Assembly: GCA_948567375.1 (NCBI GenBank)
Contig: OX419756.1
Coordinates: forward strand, 34,300,333-34,364,332
Direction: 5' to 3'
DNA from: Lunularia cruciata
Taxonomy: Eukaryota > Streptophyta > Marchantiopsida > Lunulariales > Lunulariaceae
Length of the DNA stretch: 64,000 nucleotides
The notes beneath the pieces were generated by a model. It saw only the letters and a program-made list of their open reading frames with translations. It made no database searches and was not told the origin of the DNA. Shown piece after piece: positions 45,304 through 56,775 of this stretch; within the stretch, counting starts at the first letter, position 1, and each line of letters opens with the position of its first letter. Position numbers and translations under genes: made by a program.

Positions 45304-46401
45304 CAATTCCAGACCCTTAGAGTGTTGTTTTGGAATGTTCATGGTCTCACACATACCAAGTACTCCAGCGCTAAGCCTTTATGGGATGATGCTGATCTGA
45401 TCAATCTTGTGGAGACATGGGAACATGAAGGAAACACCATTCAAGACATTGAAGGATTCACTCTTGTTGGTTCAACCTGGAACAAGCGAAGACAATACAA
45501 AGGAAGGGACTTTGGAGGTATTGCTACTTACGTTAGATTTGGCTTTGAGAAATCAGTCTCTTTGATAGGTCAAGACTCAAGTGGACAATACCAATGGCTG
45601 AGGATTGGAGGAGTTGCTACACCTTGCTTCATTGCTGTTTGTTACTTTGCCCCATTGACATCACCAATCTATTCAAGTGGACTTCTCAACACCATGCAGC
45701 CTTTCCACTCATTGACAAAGGATGTGTTAGAGTTTCAAAGTAAAGGTGCAGTACTTGTTCTTGGTGATTTCAATGCTAGGATCCAAGCCTCTCAGATCCC
45801 TGACTTGAGTGACCTTGAGAATGATCCTTTCCACAGCTTGATAGACCATTCCAGTGCTTGGTCATGCTCTTCCAAAGATCCTATGCCCAACTCCATGAGT
45901 GAGCACTTTTTGAGCTTTGGTGCCAATTGTAGCTTGAAGATCTTGAATGGCCTTTCTCAATTTCCAAAAACTTGTAAAAGCACATGCTTTGCCTTTGGTG
46001 GATCAAGCACCATAGATTATATGCTCACTTCAGCTAATGATATCCATCTTGTCTCATATTTTGCTGTTTTAGATCCTCAACCAGAATCAGACCATGCACC
46101 TTTGTCTTGTCTCCTTCTTCCTTGCCTCAATAGAACCACATTACCTATTGACCATGCCTTTAGAGGAAAACTTAGTCTAGATTTTCACAAGAGAGACTTT
46201 TACCAACAAGCTATCCAAGAGGAATTGAGTTCTATGGAGTGGAGTTCTGATTTTCAACAATGTAGTGATCAATTGGTTGAACTTCTTCAATCTACATCAA
46301 CTTCTTTATTTCCAAGAGGCTCCCACAGGAAGAGACTTGGTCTTCCTTGCAATAGGTGGTATGATGTATTGCAAAATGGCAAGGAACAAAGCTATGGATA
46401 A
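45304..46401 (+). pseudogene. LINE ORF2 endonuclease, best-preserved plus copy
   Basis: It follows the ORF1 TAG with no intervening base and in the same frame, reading QFQTLRVLFWNVHG. The APE endonuclease residues in WNVHG, ETWE, GDFNAR, IDYML and SDHAP are all intact. There is no ATG before NTMQPF. The frame is lost after LPCNRWYDVLQ near 46370. Confidence 0.87.
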
Positions 46402-46802
46402 GTCTCTTGATCAGATTGCACAAAATCAGGCGTTTGTTTCATACAGAAAGTTGGTGAAGTGCAAAAAGCGAGCATTTTTGAGACTCAAGTGGGTTGAGTT
46501 GAGCACTGAATTGAGGAGCAATCCAAAGGCTTTTTGGAAGAAAGTAACCATCAGATCTCCATTTCCATCACTGGAACTGAATGAGCTTTGTGACTATGTG
46601 AAGAATCTGTACTTTTTCCCTAATGCTCGAAGCATGGCACCTTGCCTTGGGTCTGCTCTCACCATCTCTGAAGCTAATGTCAAGTACCAATTGAAGAATT
46701 TGGCCAATGGTAAGGCTGAAGACCTTGATGGACTATGTGTTGAAATTTTGAAATGGAGCGGTAGCCAACTGATTTCAGTACTCAATTCTCATTTGAATGA
46801 GG

Positions 46803-47053
46803 CAATCAATCAAACAATGAAACAATGAAACAATGAAATATAAAGCCCGAAAGACCCAAAGAGTCAAAAGGCTGGAAACACAATACAAAACACATGAAAT
46901 GTGAGCCTAGGCAAGGGCCTAGGGCATCTGACTAATCTGTAACAAATTGGTCCAATGTAAACTAACCTTGGTCATGTACTTCCCTAACGCTAAAGCTTCA
47001 ACTTGTAAGAGAGTTGAGAAATCACTACAAGTAATCTGATGTCTAACTCTAAT
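46803..47053 (-). mobile_element. Short LINE 3' end inserted in LINE ORF2
   Basis: Minus strand: tail of three TTTCATTG units (about 46803-46830), 3' UTR with hairpin (about 46908-46925), and the last ~40 codons of ORF2. At 47053 it abuts plus-strand ORF1 sequence of the next copy. Confidence 0.85.
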
Positions 47054-47370
47054 GTGAGTTTATTGCTGATTCTTTGAGAGTCCATGATCCTCAGATTTTG
47101 CAAGCATATAGATAGGGACAACAAGGTGCACAACCAAGAAGCATTTTGGTGAGGTTTGGCTCAGAAACTCAAAGGAATGCAGTGATGGGGAACAAAGCTA
47201 TACTAAAGGGGCGGCGTATCTAGTTGGACCCTGATCTCACACCTCTCCAATGGCAAGCAAAGAAGGGAGAATTAGCAAAAGTGAAGGAGGCTCAACAAGC
47301 AGGTTTTGTTGCATTCTTGAGAGATAATAGAGCTGTGATTACTCAAAAGAAATTATCAGCTACTGCATAG

Positions 47371-50300
47371 CAATTCCAGACCTTTAGAGTACTGTTTTGG
47401 AATGTTCATGGTCTCACACATACCAAGTACTCCAGCGCTAAGCCTTTGTGGGATGATGCTGATCTGATCAATCTTGTGGAGACATGGGAACATGAAGGAA
47501 ACACCATTCAAGACATTGAAGGATTCACTCTTGTTGGTTCAACCTGGAACAAGCGGAGACAACACAAAGGAAGGGGCTTTGGAGGTATTGCTACTTACGT
47601 CAGATTTGGCTTTGAGAAATCAGTCTCTTTGATAGGTCAAGATTCAAGTGGACAATACCAATGGCTGAGGATTGGAGGAGTTGCCACACCTTGCTTCATT
47701 GCTGTTTGTTACTTTGCCCCGTTGACATCACCAATCTATTCAAGTGGACTTCTCAACACCATGCAGCCTTTCCATTCCTTGACGAAGGATGTGTTAGAGT
47801 TTCAAAGTAAAGGTGCAGTCCTTGTTCTTGGTGATTTCAATGCTAGGATCCGAGCCTCTCAGATCCCTGACTTGAGCGACCTTGAGAATGATCCTTTCCA
47901 CAGCTTGATAGACCATTCTAGTGCTTGGTCACGCTCTTCCAAAGATCCTATGTCCAATTCCATGAGTGAGTACTTTTTGAGCTTTGGTGCCAATTGTAGC
48001 TTGAAGATCTTGAATGGCCTTTCTCAATTTCCAGAAACTTGTAAAAGCACATGCTCTGCCTGAGGTGGATCAAGCACCATAGATTATATGCTCACTTCAG
48101 CTAATGATATCCATCTTGTCTCAGATTTTGCTATTTTAGATCCTCAACCAGAATCAGACCATGCACCTCTATCCTGTACCATCCTTCTTCCTTGCCTCAA
48201 TAGAACCACATTAGCTATAAACCATGCTTTTAGAGGCAAACTTCGTCTAGATTTTCACAAGAGAGACTTGTACCAACAAGCTATCCAAGAGAAATTGAGT
48301 TCTATGGAGTGGAGTTCTGATTTTCAATAACGTAGTGATCAATTGATTGAACTTCTTCAATCTACATCAACTTCTTTGTTTCCAAGAGGTTCCCACAGGA
48401 AGAGACTTGGTCTCCCTTGCAATAGGTGGTATGATGCTGATTGCAAAATGGCAAGGATCAAAGCTATGGATAGATCTCTTGATCAGATTGCACAAAATCA
48501 AGCCTTTGTTTCATACAGAAAGTTGGTGAAGTGCAAAAAGCGGGCATTTCTGAGACTCAAAGGAGTTGAGTTGAGCACTGAATTGAGGAGCAATCCCAAG
48601 GCTTTCTAGAAGAAGGTAACCATCAGATCTCCATCTCCAACGCTGGACCTGAATGAGCTTTGTGACTATGTGAAGGATTTGTACTTTTTCCCAAATGCTC
48701 CAAGCATGGCACCTTGCCTTGGATCTGCTCTCACCATCTCTGAAGCTGATGTCAAGTACCAATTGAAGAAGTTGGCCTATGGTAAGGCTGAAGACCTTGA
48801 TGGACTATGTGTTGAACTTCTGAAGTGGGGTGGTAGCCAACTGATTTCAGTACTCACTTCATTTGAATGAGGCAATCAAGTATGGCTTTCCGGATAGATG
48901 GTGCTTCAAGAAGGTAGTTCCTATTCACAAGTCTGGCCAGAGAGATATTGTCACCAATTACCGTACCATACTTGTTGGTAGTGTCTTTGCCAAGTTGTAT
49001 GGTCGAATTTTGGAGTCAAGGTTGAGCATTTGGGCTGAAAAGCACAAAATTCGAGCTAAGTGCCAAGCTGGTTTCAGATTAGGCTTTAGTAGTTTGGACC
49101 ACCTATTGGTACTTCATGTTTTGTGGTGGAAATCCAAAGGTGTTGGGAGAGCTCTCTATGTTGCCTTTATTGATTTCAGGAAGGCCTTTGATAAGGTACT
49201 GAGGAAATCTCTAAGTGAGAGACTCATTGAAGTGGGTGTTTCAGCTGATCTGATTGGTCCTATCTCTAGACTCTATGAGAAAGTGATTGTAAAACTTTCA
49301 CCTTTGAGCTCTCAAGATGTCCTTAGCACAATGGGTGTGATCCAAGGCTGCTCTCTATCTCCAACTCTGTTCCGAATCTTCATCAATGATCTAGAGAGTC
49401 TACTCATGGAAGCCGGAGCTATAGGTGTACAGGTTGGCTCTTTGATGATACATGCACTCCTTTATGCAGATGATGTAGTGCTTCTCTCCACAAATCCACA
49501 GAGTTTACAGAAGCTGTTAGATTCTCTACTTTGCTTTTGCAATCAAACAAAGATGGAGGTGAACCTTGACAAGTCCAAGGTGATTGTGGTAGGTTCTAAA
49601 GGTGTCACACCTTTCTTTTTTGATGGACAGCAATTGGAGCAGGTTTCTTCTTATAAGTACTTGGGCCTTGAGTTTTCTCATGACTATAGTTGGTTCACTT
49701 GTGTGAAGATGAGAATCAATGCAGGCTTTAGAGCTTTGTATTCACTCATGAACCGCTCTAGACTTGCCCACCTTACCACATGGGAGTTGAAGAAGTTGTT
49801 GTTCAGATCTCTTGTGCAGCCGGTGGTTCTCTATGGTGCTCAGATTTGGGGTCTTGGTACTAAGAAGACATGGTGGCAAAAGGTGGAGAAAGTTCAGAAA
49901 TTGTTTTTGTGTGATGAACTTGGGGTGAGGACTCAAACTCCCTATGTATTGATGCTTGCTGAAACCGGGTTTTTACCTCTTGAGGCTGAAGCTTTGTTTT
50001 TAGCTATCACATATGCCACTAAGGTGAGGTCCATGGAGCATGAGAGACTTCCCTACCAAGCTTTTTGTGCCACTCTATCTATCGGTTGGTATACAGATCT
50101 GGTTGCATGGGCCACAAGGTGGAATGTTTGTGAGCGACATTGGAGGTTGGAGCCTATTGCACTATGAGAAGTGATCAAGGAGCAGTTCTTACTTTGCTTA
50201 TGGCAGCAGCCCGGTACCAAGATGGTGTTCTATCAGCAGTTTGTAAATCCTATGTTAGTGTATTGTGAGCAAGATTATCTATTGGCTAGGATTTCTACTT

Positions 50301-50580
50301 CACTTAGACATGTTATCGCTCAATATAGAACTAGTTCTCATAGACTAGAAGTAGAACAAGGACGTTGGCAGCAGATAGAGCACTCCATGAGACTTTGCAA
50401 ATTGTATACTATGAGCAAAGTTGAGGATGAGCATCATGTGTTGATTGTTTGCCCTTGTTACATGCAGATTAGAGTTACACATCAGATTACTTGTAGTGAT
50501 TTCTCAACTCTCTTACAGGTTGAGGGAAGTTAGGGAAGTACATGACAGAGGTTAGTTTACATCGGACCAATTTGTTACAG
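47371..50580 (+). pseudogene. LINE ORF2 (APE endonuclease, RT, Cys/His knuckle), disabled
   Basis: Domains in order: APE endonuclease (47371-48180; WNVHG, ETWE, GDFNAR, IDYML, SDHAP), linker (to about 48850), RT (about 48880-49900) with AFIDFRKAFDKV (motif A), GVIQGCSLSPTLF (motif B) and YADDVVLL (motif C, about 49463), thumb, and a C-terminal CX2C…HH…C knuckle near 50400. Breaks: TGA 48061-48063, TAA 48328-48330, TAG 48607-48609, a 2-nt loss near 48853, TGA near 50165, and a deletion near 50525. The product would nick target DNA and reverse transcribe the LINE RNA. Confidence 0.88.
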
Positions 50581-50593
50581 ATTGGTCAGATGC

Positions 50594-50611
50594 CCTAGGC
50601 CCTTGCCTAGG
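50594..50611 (+). other. LINE 3' UTR hairpin
   Basis: CCTAGGC-CCTT-GCCTAGG is a perfect 7-bp stem with a 4-nt loop just downstream of the ORF2 stop. The same structure is at 52476-52493 (plus) and 1409-1426 (minus). Confidence 0.8.
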
Positions 50612-50700
50612 CTCACATTTCATGTGCTTTGTATTATGTTTCCAGCCTTTTGACTCTTTGGGTCTTTCGGGCTTTATATTTCATTGTTCATTGTTCATAG

Positions 50701-50752
50701 TCCAAACCCTAAAATCTGCCCAAGATGACAGAATTTGAATCCTTGTAACTCT
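50701..50752 (-). mobile_element. LINE 5' leader scrap, minus strand
   Basis: About 50 bp match the minus-strand leader near 33226-33280 (CAAACCCTAAAATCTGCC…ACAGAATT). They lie between the tail of one plus copy and the truncated start of the next. Confidence 0.65.
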
Positions 50753-52578
50753 CTCAAGTGTGGCTTTCCTGATAGATGGTGCTTCAAGAAGGTAGTTCCT
50801 ATTCACAAGTCTGGCCAGAGAGATGTTGTCACCAATTACCGTACCATACTTGTTGGTAGTGTCTTTGCCAAGTTGTATGGTCAAATTTTGGAGTCAAGGT
50901 TGAGCACTTGGGCTGAAAAGTACAAAATTCGAGCTAAGTGCCAAGCTGGTTTCAGATTAGGCTTAAGTACTTTGGACCACCTATTGGTACTCCATGTTTT
51001 GTGGTGGAAATCCAAGGGTGTTGGGAGAGCTCTCTATGTTGCCTTTATTGATTTCAAGAAGGCCTTTGATGAGGTGCTGGGGAAATCTCTAAGTGAGAGA
51101 CTCATTGAAGTGGGTGTTTCAGCTGATCTGATTGGTGCTATCTTTAGACTCTATGAGAAAGTGATTGTGAAACTTTCATCTTTGAGCTCTCAAGATGTGC
51201 TTAGCACAATGGGTGTGATCCAAGGCTGCTCTCTATCTCCAACTCCGTTTGGAATCTTTATCGATGATCTAGAGAGTCTACTCATGGAAGCTAGAGCTGC
51301 AGGTGTACAGGTTGGCTCTTTGATGATACATGCACTCCTTTATGCAGATGATGTAGTGCTCCTCTCCACAAATCCATAGAGTTTATAGAAGCTATTGGAT
51401 TCTCTACTTTGCTTTTGCAATCAAACAAAGATGGAGGTGAACCTTGAAAAGTCCAAGGTGATTGTGGTGGGTTCTAAAGGTGTCACACCTTTCTTTTTTG
51501 ATGGACAGCAATTGGAGCAGGTTTCTTCTTATAAGTACTTGGGCCTCGAGTTTTCTCATGACTATAGTTGGTCTACTTGTGTGAAGATGAGAATCAATGC
51601 AGGCTTTAGAGCTTTGTATTCACTCATGAATCGCTCTACACTTGCTCATCTTACCACATGGGAGTTGAAGAAGGTGTTGTTCAGATCTCTTGTGCAGCCG
51701 GTGGTTCTCTATAGTACTCAAATTTGGGGTCCAAGTACTAAGAAGACATGGTGGCAAAAGGTGGAGAAAGTTCAGAAATTGTTTTTGTGTGATGAACTTG
51801 GAGTGAGGACTCAAACTCCTTATGTATTGTTGCTTGCTGAAACTGAGTTTTTGCCTCTTGAGGCTCAAGCTTTGTTCTTGGCTCTCACATATGCCTCTAA
51901 GGTGAGGTCCATGGAGCATGAGAGACTTCCTTACCAAGCTTTTTGTGCCACTCTATCTATTGGTTGGTATACAGATCTGGTTGCATGGGCCACAAGGTGG
52001 AATGTTTCTAAGCGACATTGGAGATTGGAGCCTATTGCACTTTGAGAGGTGATCAAGGAGCAGTTCTTACTTTGCTTATGGCAGCAGCCCGGTACCAAGA
52101 TGGTGTTCTATCAGCAGTTTGTAAATCCTATGTTGGTGTATTGTGAGCAAGATTATCTCTTGGCTAGGATTTCTACTTCACTAAGACATGTTATCGCTCA
52201 ATATAGAACTAGTTCTCATAGACTAGAAGTAGAACAAGGACGTTGGCAGCAGAGAGAGCACCTCATGCGACTTTGCAAATTGTTTATTATGAGCAAAGTT
52301 GAGGATGAGCATCATGTGTTTGTTGATTGCACTTGTTACATGCAGATTAGAGTTACACATCAGATTACTTGTAGTGATTTCTCAACTCTCTTACAGGTTG
52401 AAGCTTTAGCAGTAGGGAAGTACATGACAGAGGTTAGTTTACATCGGACCAATTTGTTATAGATTGGTCAGATGCCCTAGGCCCTTGCCTAGGAACACAT
52501 TTCATGTGTTTTGTATTGTATTTCCAGCCTTTTGACTCTTTGGGTCTTTCGGGCTTTATATTTCATTGTTTCATTGTT
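50753..52578 (+). mobile_element. 5'-truncated LINE (RT to tail), plus strand
   Basis: It starts at CAAGTGTGGCTTTCCTGATAG, the same ORF2 site hit at 18494 and 46803. RT is open 50753-51379 (motif A VAFIDFKKAFDEV, YADDVVLL) and, after a TAG (Gln codon), 51395-52045. The C-terminal domain runs to the stop near 52460. The hairpin is at 52476-52493, and the tail is of TTTCATTG units, ending near 52578. Confidence 0.88.
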
Positions 52579-53012
52579 TCACAAAATGCTTGGTAGGGAA
52601 GTCTCTCATGCCCCATGGACCTCACCTTAGTGGCATATGAGCCAAAAACAAAGATTCAACCTCAAGAGGAAAAAACCTAGTTTCAGCAAGTAGCAATACA
52701 TAAGGAGTTTGAGTCCTCACCCCAAGTTCATCGCACAAAAATAATTTTTGAACTTTCTCCACCTTTTGCAACCATGTTTTCTTAGTACCTAAAACAATGA
52801 AATAATGAAATATAAAGCCCGAAAGATCCAAAGAGTCAAAAGGCTGGAAACACAATACAAAACACATGAAATGTGAGTCTAGGCAAGGGCCTAGGGCATC
52901 TGACCAATCTGTAACAAATTGGTCTGATGTAAACTAATCTCTGTCATAAACTTCCCTTATGCTAAAGCTTCAACCTATAAGAGAGTTGAGAAATCACTAC
53001 AAATAATTTAAT
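52579..53012 (-). mobile_element. Two minus-strand LINE pieces: thumb fragment and 3' end
   Basis: At 52579-52792 the minus strand encodes the RT thumb region (TKKTW…VEKVQKLFLCDELGVRTQTP). At 52793-53012 it carries a tail, 3' UTR and the last ~45 codons of ORF2 from another copy, inserted in the first. Confidence 0.82.
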
Positions 53013-53039
53013 GGACCCCTAATTTGAGCACCTGGACCC

Positions 53040-54600
53040 CAAATCTAAACAATTTTGGTGGCTTGTGCTCCCAAGGAAGTGACCTTCTCAATAGCATCCA
53101 CCATACCCTTCATGGAGTCTAATATCAAATTGCTACTCTTCTTGAGTTCTTGGATATCTAAGGTGATCAAATTCAAAGATTCTTTCACAATCATGACATA
53201 TGCTCTTACGGTTTCCAAATCTGCCATAAGAATGTTCATGCATTGAGACATAGGGGCAAAAAATCTCTTGAGTTCCTTGTGGAAATCATTTGCTTTTCTA
53301 AACATTTCAACAAGCTATTGTTGTTTTGAAGCTATATCAGCAATGTCTTGCACCATCTTGGAAGCTTCTATTCTAGAAGCTCCAAAGTGCTACTATGAGA
53401 ATATATCCTTTACTTCACTCAAGCTCTATGAATTCTTGGAGAACTCTTGGAATTTTGGTTTGTAAAATCTAAAAACAATTTTACAAAGAAAGTGAGAAAA
53501 GAAAACAAGTTTTCTTCTCGGCCTAGTGAAACGCTGGCAACAACAATTGAAAATTCCAATGGTTTTTGTTTCACAAAGTGAGACTATAAATTGATCTATA
53601 TCCACCAATAGCTCTATAGATATTTGTTCTAATGAACCAAGAATCTACTCATTTGGACTTGTAAATCAAAAGTTATAAACTTTTGAATTTGCACTTTCCT
53701 ACATGGAAATTTTGAAATCCTACAGATTTCAAAAATTCATACCCTTGGCCACAGTACTTAAAAATCTACAAATGAGATCTCAATAAAAATCTCTTAAGTA
53801 CTTCTTTCAAATGAACCAGAAATGAACTAATTTGAGCAAATAGATATTGAGTTATGGTCTCTAGAGTTTTCTATGCTTAACTTCTAAACCACATTGAGTC
53901 ACAGAATTAAAATGCTTATAACTTCAAGCATATATTTTAAAATTCTATGAAAACAAATTCAATCAATAGCTCTTGACAAGATGCTTCTAATGAGACCAAG
54001 ATCATCTCATTTGAAGATGTGAGTCCAAAGTTCCAGCATTTGAAAGTTGTAATTTAATCACCACCAACACCACAAGATCACAGATTGATGAAACTCAAAA
54101 CTTGCTCCACGTAACTCCAACTTCAGCAATCAGTAATTCAAAAGAAAGCCCTTTCACAAATGTTCCAAATGAGCCTAAGATTGAAACATTTGGATATGGA
54201 ACCAAAAAGTTACAATGTCTTGAAATTTGAGCTCAAACCTAAAATTTGCCAAAGATGACAGAATTCAAATCTTCATAACTTTGTGTGTAAATGTGATCCT
54301 CTAGCGTGCTTAGCATCAATTGAAAGAGATTCCCAAGGTGCTTCTAATGCCACAAAATTCACTCCATTTGGACACCATATGATGAGGTTTTGAACTCCCA
54401 AATCTGGATTCTTTATCATAAATTTCAATTGGTCATAACTTTTTGTAAAGAAATCAAAACAATGTAATCTTAGTAGCAATGGAAAACTCTTGACAAGGCG
54501 CTTCTAACAAGACCAGAACCACAGTGTTTAGACATGTTTGTAATGAGATATGGCTTATAAAATTTTTGGGACTCCTCTCCTCTCAAACTTTTGAATCCTC
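53040..54600 (-). mobile_element. LINE copy with type I leader and half of ORF1, minus strand
   Basis: Read from 54600: leader-start motif (54568-54597), about 1.2 kb of type I leader, and ORF1 from MEASKMVQDIADIASKQQ (about 53360) with a stop after KQQ. It continues as the coiled-coil half to SLGAQAT (53045), where the copy ends. It has no RRM, ORF2 or tail. Confidence 0.85.
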
Positions 54601-55347
54601 TCCCTCTCCTTACGTTGTTGAAAATTAGAACTCCATTCCATAGAGGTCAATTTCTCTTGGATAGCTTGTTGATACATATCTCTCTTGTGAGAATCTAGAC
54701 ACAATTTCCCTGTAAAGGCATGCTCAAAAGGTAATGTGGTTCTATTGGAGCAAGGAAGAAGGATAGCATAGGATAGAGGTGCATGGTCAGATTCAGGTTG
54801 AGGATCTAAAATAGCAAAATCTGAGACAAGGTGCATATCATTAGGTGAGGTGAGCATATAGTCTATGGTGCTTGATCCACCTGATGCAAAGCATATGTTC
54901 TTGCAAGTTTAATGAAATTGAGAAATGCCATTCAAGATTTTCAAGTTACAACTGGTACCAAAGGTCAAAAAGTGCTCACTCATGGAGTTGCTAATAGAAT
55001 CTAGGGAAGAGCCGGACCATGGACTAGAATCATCTATCAATGTATAAATAGGATCATTCTCAAGACAACTCAACCCACAGATTTGAGAGGCTTGGATCCT
55101 AGCATTGAAATCACCAACAATGAGTGTTGCACCTTTACTTTGAAACTCCAACACATCCTTTGTCAAGGAGTGGAAAGGTTGCATGTTGTTGAGAGCTCCA
55201 CTTGAATATATTGGTGATGTCAATGGAGCAAAGTAACAAATAGCAAGGAAGCAAGGTGTAACAACTCCTCCAGTCTTCAACCATTGGTATTGTCCACTTG
55301 AGTCTTGGCCTATCAAAGAGACTGATTTCTCAAAGCCAAATCTGATG
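54601..55347 (-). mobile_element. LINE ORF2 endonuclease fragment, minus strand
   Basis: Minus strand from YIRFGFEKSVSLIGQDSSG (about 55345) through GDFNAR and IDYML to SDHAP and the linker (54612). The frame breaks near 54910. It lacks the WNVHG and ETWE start, which was replaced by the tail of the copy at 55348. Confidence 0.85.
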
Positions 55348-56775
55348 TACAATGAATAATGAAATATAAAGCCCGGAAGACCCAAAGAGTCAAAAGGTTG
55401 AAAACAAAATACAAAACACATGAAATGTGAGCTTAGGCAAGGGCCTAGGGCATCTGACAAATCTGTAACAAATTGGTTTGATACAAACTAATCTCTGTCA
55501 TATACTTCCCTAACGCTAAAGCTTCAACATGTAAGAGAGTTGAGAGATCACTACAAGTAATCTGATGTCTAACTCTGATCTGCATGTAACAAGGGCAATC
55601 AACAAACACATGGTGCTCATCCTCAAATTTGCTCATAGTACACAATTTCCAAAGTTGCATGGAGTGCTCTATCTACTGTCAACGTCCTTGTTCTACTTCT
55701 AGTCTATGAGAACTAGTTCTATACTGAGCAATAACATGTCTAAGTGAAGTAGAAATCTTAGCCAAGAGATAATCTTGCTCACAATACACCAACAACAATA
55801 CAAACTGTTGATATAACACCATCTTGGTACCGTGTTTCTGCCATAAGCAAATTAAGAATTACTCCTTGACCACTTCTCATTGTGCAATAGGCTCCCATCT
55901 CCAATGTCGCTCACAAACATTCCACCTTGTGGCCCATGCAATTAGATCTCTATACCAACCAATAGATGGAGTGGCACAAAATGCTTGGTAGGGAAGTCTC
56001 TCATGCTCCATGGACCTCACCTTAGTGGCATATGTGAGAGCTAAGAACAAAGCTTCAGCCCCAAGAGGTAAAAAGTTTGTTTCAAAAAGTAGCAATACAT
56101 AAGGAGTTTGAGTCCTCACTCCAAGTTCATCACACAAAAACAATTTCTGAACTTTCTCCACCTTTTGCCACCATGTCTTCTTAGTATCTTAACCCCAAAT
56201 TTGAGCACCATAGAGAACCACCGGTTGCACAAGAGATCTAAACAATACCTTCTTCAACTCCCATGTGATAAGATAAGCAAGTCTAGAGCGATTCATGAGT
56301 GAATACAAAGCCCTAAACCCTACATTGATTCTCATCTGCACACAAGTATACCAACTATAGTCATGAGAAAACTCAAGGCCTAAATACTTATAAGAAGAAA
56401 CTTGCTCCAAATGTTGTCCATCAAAAAAGAAAGGTGTGACACCTTTAGAACCCACCACAATCACCTTGGACTTGTCAAGGTTCACATCCATCTTTGTTTG
56501 ATTGCAAAAGCAAAGTAGAGAATCCAACAGCTTTTGTAAACTCTGTGGATTTGTGGAGAGAAGCACTACATCATCTGCATAAAGGAGTGCTTGTATCATC
56601 AAAGAGCCAACCTGTACACCTGTAGCTCCAGCTTCCATGAGTAGACTCTCTAGATCATCGATGAAGATTCCGAACAGAGTTGGAGATAGAGAGCAGCCTT
56701 GGATCACACCCATTGTGCTAAGGACATCTTGAGAGCTCAAAGATGAAAGTTTCACAATCACTTTCTCATAGAGTC
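55348..56775 (-). mobile_element. 5'-truncated LINE (RT to tail), minus strand
   Basis: Read from 56775: RT from RLYEKVIVKLSSLSSQDV through YADDVVLL, thumb, C-terminal knuckle (CTMSKFEDEHHVFVDCPCY) and ORF2 end near 55445. The 3' UTR carries a hairpin with one mismatch, and a short tail lies at 55348-55360. Several frame breaks occur (near 55660-55880 and 56165-56190). Confidence 0.87.

Larger units (their letters stand above)
43455..46802 (+). mobile_element. LINE copy with type I leader, ORF1, ORF2 to pre-RT
   Basis: The leader start motif (GTTTGAGACGAGAGGAGTCC, about 43495) is followed by about 1 kb of type I leader. ORF1 has lost its first ~20 codons (44515-45303). TAG at 45301-45303 is followed by CAA TTC and ORF2 in frame. 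A frameshift lies near 46260. The copy is interrupted at 46803 by the tail of a minus-strand copy, at the site AATGAGGCAATCAA. Confidence 0.88.
47054..50700 (+). mobile_element. LINE copy from late ORF1 to tail: most complete ORF2
   Basis: It contains the last ~100 codons of ORF1, TAG 47368-47370, essentially all of ORF2, the 3' UTR with perfect hairpin (50594-50611), and a tail of TTCATTG units ending near 50697. It is the best template for the full ORF2 layout (about 1050 codons) although it is disabled by stops. Confidence 0.9.
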
